Assembly: GCF_014851395.1 (NCBI RefSeq)
Contig: NW_024041262.1
Coordinates: 17,227,671-17,291,670, forward strand
Source: Micropterus salmoides
Taxonomy: Eukaryota; Chordata; Actinopteri; Centrarchiformes; Centrarchidae
Direction of reading: 5' to 3'
Length of the DNA: 64,000 nt
Shown here: positions 58,606 through 64,000 of the stretch, in pieces
Position numbering within the stretch: position 1 is the stretch's first letter
Layout of the letters: each line of letters begins with the position of its first letter
Notes under the pieces: model-generated
The model's input: the letters and a program-made list of their open reading frames with translations, nothing else
Databases searched by the model: none
Told to the model about the DNA's origin: nothing
Translations under genes and position numbers: made by a program

Positions 58606-60214
58606 CAGTGAGGAAAATAAGTATTTGAACACCCTGCTATTTTGCAAGTTCTCCCACTTAGAAATCATGGAGGGGTCTGAAATTGTCATCACAGGTGCAT
58701 GTCCACTGTGAGAGACATAATCTAAAAAAGAAAAAAAATCCAGAAATCACAACGTATGATTTTTTAACTATTTATTTGTATGATACAGCTGCAAATAAGT
58801 ATTTGAACACCTGAGAAAATCAATGTCAATATTTGGTACAGTAGCCTTTGTTTGCAATTACAGAGGTCAAATGTTTCCTGTAGTTTTTCCACCAGGTTTG
58901 CACACACTGCAGGAGGGATTTTGGCCCACTCCTCCACATAGATCTTCTCTAGATCAGTCAGGTTTCTGGGCCGTCGCTGAGAAAGACAGAGTTTGAGCTT
59001 CCTCCAAAGATTCTCTATTGGTTTTAGGTCTGGAGACTGGCTAGGCCACGCCAGAACCTTGATATGCTTCTTACAGAGCCACTCCTTGGTTATCCTGGCT
59101 GTGTGCTTCGGGTCATTGTCATGTTGGAAGACCCAGCCTCGACCCATCTTCAATGCTCTAACTGAGGGAAGGAGGTTGTTCCCCAGAATCTCGCAATACA
59201 TGGCCCCGGTCATCCTCTCCTTAATACAGTGCAGTCGCCCTGTCCCATGTGCAGAAAAACACCCCCAAAGCATGATGCTACCACCCCCATGCTTCACAGT
59301 AGGGATGGTGTTCTTGGGATGGTACTCATCATTCTTCTTCCTCCAAACACGGTTAGTGGAATTATGACCAAAGAGTTCTATTTTGGTCTCATCTGACCAC
59401 ATGACTTTCTCCCATGACTCCTCTGGATCATCCAAATGGTCATTGGCAAATTTAAGACGGGCCTTGACATGTGCTGGTTTAAGCAGGGGAACCTTCCGTG
59501 CCATGCGTGATTTCAAACCATGATGTCTTAGTGTATTACCAACAGTAACCTTGGAAACGGTGGTCCCAGCTCTTTTCAGGTCATTCACCAGCTCCTCCCG
59601 TGTAGTTCTGGGCTGATTTCTCACCTTTCTTAGGATCATTCGAGACCCCACGAGGTGAGATCTTGCATGGAGCCCCAGTCCGAGGGAGATTGACAGTCAT
59701 GTTTAGCTTCTTCCATTTTTTAATGATTGCTCCAACAGTGGAACCTTTTTTCACCAAGCTGCTTGGCAATTTCCCCGTAGCCCTTTCCAGCCTTGTGAAG
59801 GTGTACAACTTTGTCTCTACTGTCTTTGGACAGCTCTTTGGTCTCGGCCATGTTAGTAGTTGGATTCTTACTGATTGTATGGGGTGGACAGGTGTCTTTA
59901 TGCAGCTAACGACCTCAAACAGGTGCATCTAATTTAGGATAAATGGAGTGGAGGTGGACATTTTGAAGGCAGACTAACAGGTCTTTGAGAGTCAGAATTC
60001 TAGCTGATAGACAGGTGTTCAAATACTTATTTGCAGCTGTATCATACAAAAAAATTGTTAAAAAATCATACATTGTGATTTCTGGATTTTTTTTTTAGAT
60101 TATGTCTCTCACAGTGGACATGCACCTACGATGACAATTTCAGACCCCTCCATGATTTCTAAGTGGGAGAACTTGCAAAATAGCAGGGTGTTCAAATACT
60201 TATTTTCCTCACTG
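58606..60214 (-). mobile_element. Tc1/mariner transposon with IR/DR ends
   Basis: Begins CAGTGAGGAAAATAAG, ends with its reverse complement, and is flanked by TA on both sides (58604-58605, 60215-60216). The terminal inverted repeats are about 205-210 bases (58606-58814 and 60011-60214). Each contains two copies of the direct repeat AAATAAGTATTTGAACACC (left at 58615 and 58793; inverted at the right), the IR/DR arrangement known from Sleeping Beauty-like fish Tc1 elements. It is 1609 bp, the usual Tc1 length. Confidence 0.95.
58764..59851 (-). pseudogene. Tc1-like transposase, broken by two frameshifts
   Basis: Reads from ATG 59851 as MAETKELSKDSRDKVVHLHK (N-terminal paired-like DNA-binding domain). 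A run of A near 59748-59753 shifts the frame to KKGSTVGAIIKKWKKL, and a second shift near 59650 leads into the long frame at 59651-58764. That frame keeps the catalytic DDE region: VMWSDETKIELFG, WVFQHDNDPKHTA and WPSQSPDLKPIENLW. The catalytic half (residues about 100-340) is still open, but the two indels separate it from the DNA-binding half. The end of the frame runs into the terminal repeat. Confidence 0.93.
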
Positions 60215-60506
60215 TAGCTTGTCAATCACAGCCTGGATGGGGTGGGACATTTAAAAATATTGACTGATAGATGTCATTTTTGCTGGGGACAGGTCAGAAT
60301 CAGAATGTCTCCATCACTTATTGAAAGCTTTTGTTAAAAATGTTCCGAACAACAGCAACTAGAAATGTTAAATAACAAATGAAACAATGCACAATAAGAA
60401 AACATGCAATGCAATTGAATAGGATAGTGCGGTTCAAGCACTGGTTACAACAATAGACAAACACAGTTTGCTTAAACTAATACCACACAAACAATTGTAT
60501 GTTTTT

Positions 60507-61594
60507 ACACCATGTAAACATTCACAGTGCAGGGTGGGTAAAGTATGTGACCCCTTGGATTTAATAACTGGTCGACCCTCTTTTGGCAGCAATAACCTCA
60601 AACAAACGTTTACTGTAGTTGCAGATCAGACCTGAAACACGGTCAGGAGGAATTTTGGACCACTCCTCTTTACAAACTGTTTCAGTTCAGCAATTTTCTT
60701 GGGATGTCTGGTGTGAATTGCTCTCTTGAGGTCATGCCACAGCATCTCAATCAGACTGAGGTCAGGACTCTCTCTGGGCCACTCCAGAATGCATATTTTG
60801 TTCTGCTGAAGCCAATTTGTTGTTGATTTACTTCTGTGCTTTGGGTCGTTGTCCTGTTGCATCACTCATCTTCTGTTGAGCTTCAATTGGTGGACAGATA
60901 ACCTTACATTCTCCTGCAAAATGTCTTTATAAACTTAGGAATTCATTTTTCCATCAATGAGATCAACCCGTCCAGGCCCTGGGTCAGCAAAGCAGCCCCA
61001 AACCATGTTGCCCCCTCCCCCATACTTTCTTACATTTGGACAGCAGTGGCTTCTTCCGTAGTGTCCTCCCATGAACTCCATTCTTTTTTAGTGTTAGCAA
61101 AAATGTCAGCATATTCCAGAGATTTCTGTAAGTCTTCAGCTGACACTCTTGGTTTATTCTTAACCTCATCGAGCATTCTGCACTATGCTCGTGCAATCAT
61201 CTTTGCAGGACGGCCAATCCTAGGGAGGGTAGCAAAGGTGCTGAACTTTCTGCATTTATAGACAATTTGTCTTACCCTGGACTGATGAACATCATAGCTT
61301 TTAGAGATACTTTTGTAACCCTTTCCAGCTTCATGCAAGTCAACAATTCTTAATTTTAGGCATGATTCACCTCAGACAATGCTTCTTAATAAAAGCAAAA
61401 TTAAAATTGCTGTGTTTTTATAAGGCAGTGCAGCTCTAACAAACACCTCTAATCTCATCTCATGAATTGGACTCAAGGTTGGCTGACTCTTAGCTTAACT
61501 CTTTTTTTTTACTTAGTTTAGCTTTTCGAGTCAGTCATTAGCCTTGGTGTTCACATGCTGTTTCCACCCTACACTGTGAATGTTTCTGTGGTGT
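60507..61594 (-). mobile_element. Second Tc1-like transposon, degenerate
   Basis: The left end ACACCATGTAAACATTCACA followed by GTGCAGGGTGG matches the reverse of the right end (ACACCACAGAAACATTCACA, GTGTAGGGTGG) at 61564-61594 with few mismatches. The interior encodes transposase remnants on the minus strand. It is about 1.09 kb, shorter than a full Tc1, and starts 56 bases after the hAT target duplication. The exact ends and TA duplication are unclear. Confidence 0.75.
60626..61350 (-). pseudogene. Tc1-like transposase remnant
   Basis: From the N-terminal side on the minus strand: DLHEAGKGYKSISKSYD near 61340 (helix-turn-helix), a central part in other frames (KNGVHGRTLRKKPLLSKCKK near 61060), then MMQQDNDPKHRSKSTTNWLQ and WPRESPDLSLIEMLWHDLKR at 60865-60626, which hold the second Asp and the Glu of the DDE site. 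Multiple frameshifts and stops; a different subfamily from the transposase at 58764-59851. Confidence 0.88.
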
Positions 61595-61599
61595 GTTAT

Positions 61600-62885
61600 A
61601 GGCCTCATCATTAGGTGAATGCGTATTTATATTTGTGGGCTCTATAATAAGAATATAATACATAGTAATAAATCATATTCTCACCCTGTGGTTTATTTTG
61701 TTAGAATCCTTTTACAGAGGAGTTTTGGTTCTCCTAATTTCTTCTTAAATCAATTATTAAACTGCTTTCATTTTCTAGTCAGTGAACTTCTTGGAAAGGC
61801 ACATGATGAACATTTAAAACAGAACATTACTTCATAAAATTACAATGACCCTGGTTGAACATCAAATATAAGTATGCCGTTGACGTGATTGTAGACTGTT
61901 TTAATATGATAATTTTGGGCAAACAATGTTTGGAAAGAATGTAGTATTCCAAACAATGGGATAATCTATTGAATTAGTTGAAAAACTTCTAATAGTAACA
62001 ATAATTGAGTTTAAGATGTCTACTATAAGAAATGTATTTGCTAGACTTTGCATGAACATTACAAAAAAGTTCAGTTACCTGCAAAAACAACCAATGCATA
62101 AGCAACTCAAGCAGCAGCTGACATTAATTGTGAGCGGTGTCTAAAATCAATGCCAGGGAATGTTGGTGTTAAGTTTTCCTACAAAATAAGCCAAAACCTG
62201 GTGAACATATTTCACCATTGGTCATCCACATTCGCTCTGACCAGACTATGAGGGACCGGTGGGAGTCCACCTTGTATTTGCCTGTAAACAGCCAGTGTGT
62301 AGCAGCAGATGACAAAGGCTTAGCGTAGTAATCCTCTTGTCCACCATCTGGCTGCTCCTCTAAAATTAAACCTCCAAACCAGAGCACTTGCAACAGATGC
62401 TAACATCTGTAAATATGCAGGTGCTTCATTAAAGCATGAACACGTGGCGCACACAGCTCCCAGTCAGTGTTTCAATCTCTCAGATCATGCTCACGTTTAG
62501 GACATGTATGATTCATATATACTGTGGACTGAAAAACCCTGCAGATGGGAGGGATAAAGAGGGCAGTATTGGATGAGATTGGGGAAAGCTTCAGCACGTG
62601 GAGATCTGCCATTACTGGGGATAAAAGTTCTTTGTCAGTCATTTTCAGATTGATGACTAATATTTGGTTATGGTCCAAGGTTTTTACTGCTTAATGTAGG
62701 TTTTACGTGATATGTGTGTGTGTAAGGCTTGAAACTAGTTCAAATGACAATAAATAATGGTATGGGTAGCCTATATTAGTTATTGCTTCATCGCTTTAAC
62801 CCACAATACCTGAAAAACTCATCCTTCTCAAGCACTTTGACATGCATAAGAGATTCAGGTTCATATGTGCCTGAAACCGTTACTT
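61600..62885. other. Non-coding DNA, nothing recognised
   Basis: AT-rich. The minus-strand frame at 62169-62393 (74 aa) has no motif I recognise. Confidence 0.45.
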
Positions 62886-62889
62886 TCCA

Positions 62890-63115
62890 TGCTTAAAGAT
62901 TATGCTCATTTTCAGGTTCAAAATCTTAATTATGGTTTTAGCAGAACAGGTTTACATGGTTTAATTTTCAAAAAACACCATATTTTTCTCATACTGCACA
63001 TTGCTGTAGCTCAACTCCTTTTGGGCTAGACTTTTGGGCTTTTTCCCTTTGCAAACCTGTTACATGCACAAAAAGGAGGGAAAAAGCCAAAAAGCATAAT
63101 ACCACCTCTTTAAGA
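62890..63115 (+). repeat. Non-autonomous teleost repeat copy
   Basis: TCATTTTCAGGTTCAAAATC, AACAGGTTTACATGGTTTAA, CAAAAAACACCATATTTTTC, TCATACTGCACATTGCTGTA, then CTCCTTTTGGGCTAGACTTT and GGGAAAAAGCCAAAAAGC follow the order of a very common fish repeat. The 10536-10665 copy shares the last part. Inverted GGCTTTTTCCC/GGGAAAAAGCC suggests DNA-transposon ends. Confidence 0.7.
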
Positions 63116-63119
63116 TTAT

Positions 63120-63930
63120 TTTCACATTTTGAATGGATTACCTTGAAATTTTGAACAGACATTCATGGTGAAAGTTTTCACTCATCCTGTGAAATATCTT
63201 GTCGACTAGATGGACTGGCACAAACGTTTTTACAACATTCATGGTGCCCAAAGGATAAATCCTACAGAGTTTGGCGATCCCATGACTTTTCATCTAGTGC
63301 CACTGTGAGTTTTTTTTTCATTTTTGTTTTTGTAGGGAAATGTTTCAACAACTACAGATGTTTGTATGTGTGACTGGACACTCACACTTAAGTTAGCTCA
63401 GTGTGTTATGTTCAGTGCTAGTTAGCAAATGTTAGCATGTAAACCCACTACATTTTTTAAAGCTATAGTGTGGGACTTACATATTAATGAACGTCCGTTA
63501 CATTGAAGTCTTTGCCAAAAGAGGTCACACAATGCTGAGCCTCTTGTTGCCAGGTCTCTCTATTTCGCAGTATACCAGAGTTTTCAAATCTGGTGTCTGT
63601 AGTGAATTTCCCACGCTGGCGAGTGATGTGTTTTATGGTTTTATGTAAACCAGTAGTGACTATGCATGTGTAAACAGTGTTTATTTATTAAAATGTTTAC
63701 ACTGTTAACAGTGTATTTGTTTACAAGCAACTTTACAGTTTTAAAAATCTGTCATCCATCTCCATCCTGCTGTTGCCCATAGCTGACCCACAGTTTACAC
63801 ACACACTAAACTAAGATGGTGAATATGGTAAACAGTCTACTAGAATGCTAAAGTTATCATTTAGCTGAAAGCACCACTGTGCCTAAGTAACTTACAGCTG
63901 CTAGCATGGACTCAGTCTTGTTCTGCTAAC
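63120..63930 (+). repeat. Widespread teleost repeat interrupted by a ~340-bp insert
   Basis: The left part includes TTTTGAACAGACATTCATGG, AGGATAAATCCTAC, TTTGGCGATCCCATGACTTT and CTAGTTAGCAAATGTTAGCA. The right part resumes at about 63800 with CACACTAAACTAAGATGGTG, AGCACCACTGTGCCTAAGTA and CAGCTGCTAGCATGGACTCA. In intact copies known to me these are joined directly, so roughly 63455-63797 (beginning AAAGCTATAGTGTGGGACTT) appears to be a later insertion. Confidence 0.6.
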
Positions 63931-64000
63931 TTACCTACTTCCTAAACTATTGTTTTTCCAATATCAACTTTAAATAGCAGCTAAGTACATTATTTAAGTA
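63931..64000. other. Window end, nothing recognised
   Basis: Short non-coding tail of the window. Confidence 0.5.

Larger units (their letters stand above)
58363..60443. mobile_element. hAT-like non-autonomous transposon, split by a Tc1 element
   Basis: Inverted ends CAGTGCTTGAA (58363-58373) and TTCAAGCACTG (60433-60443) are flanked by an 8-bp near-perfect direct duplication, GTCACAAC (58355-58362) and GTTACAAC (60444-60451). Ends starting CAG and 8-bp target duplications are hallmarks of the hAT superfamily. Removing the internal Tc1 (58606-60214) leaves about 470 bases with no transposase, so it is a MITE-sized derivative. Confidence 0.8.

Noticed and set aside
58993..59367. Plus-strand 124-codon open frame
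   Set aside because: Antisense to the Tc1 transposase catalytic region.

Overview
This is a window of vertebrate, almost certainly teleost fish, nuclear DNA, probably from a percomorph-like genome. The evidence is a set of spliced genes with consensus GT-AG introns, long AT-rich non-coding stretches, (GT)n/(CT)n microsatellites, and interspersed repeats typical of ray-finned fish: L2/CR1/Rex-group LINEs, tRNA-derived SINEs, Tc1-like and hAT-like DNA transposons, and MITEs. There are no operons, ribosome binding sites, CRISPR arrays, rRNA genes or true tRNA genes.

Only two host genes can be read with confidence, and they are arranged head to head. On the minus strand, 38659-40305 holds a chst3-type chondroitin 6-O-sulfotransferase gene. 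Its protein is 435 aa, encoded in one short membrane-anchor exon and one large catalytic exon. On the plus strand, 47.6-57.9 kb holds a complete ghitm (TMBIM5/MICS1) gene. It has a non-coding first exon and eight coding exons that join exactly in frame into a 348-aa mitochondrial inner-membrane protein. The 7.4 kb between them contains both promoters, LINE debris and an odd circularly permuted coding fragment.

Positions 1-34 kb hold no gene I can support. They look like intergenic or large-intron DNA with LINE 3' ends, microsatellites, a perfect 16-bp hairpin and several compositionally distinct blocks that could be conserved non-coding elements. A degenerate L2-type LINE (34.98-37.46 kb) lies next to chst3. 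Inside ghitm, intron 2 carries a TTAA-flanked MITE-like element. The last large intron (51.64-56.97 kb) is filled by one LINE split by a second LINE in the opposite orientation, with a readable 6-bp target-site duplication.

Downstream of ghitm (57.9-64 kb) there is a mobile-element cluster: a tRNA-SINE, a hAT-like element with 8-bp target duplication that was itself split by an IR/DR Tc1-like transposon, a second degenerate Tc1-like element, and teleost repeats, one of them also interrupted. All transposon-encoded proteins here are broken. I found no clear new functional system. The most unusual items are the nested transposons with visible target duplications, the circularly permuted coding fragment at 45.8-46.3 kb, and the SINE and LINE that share a 3' tail.
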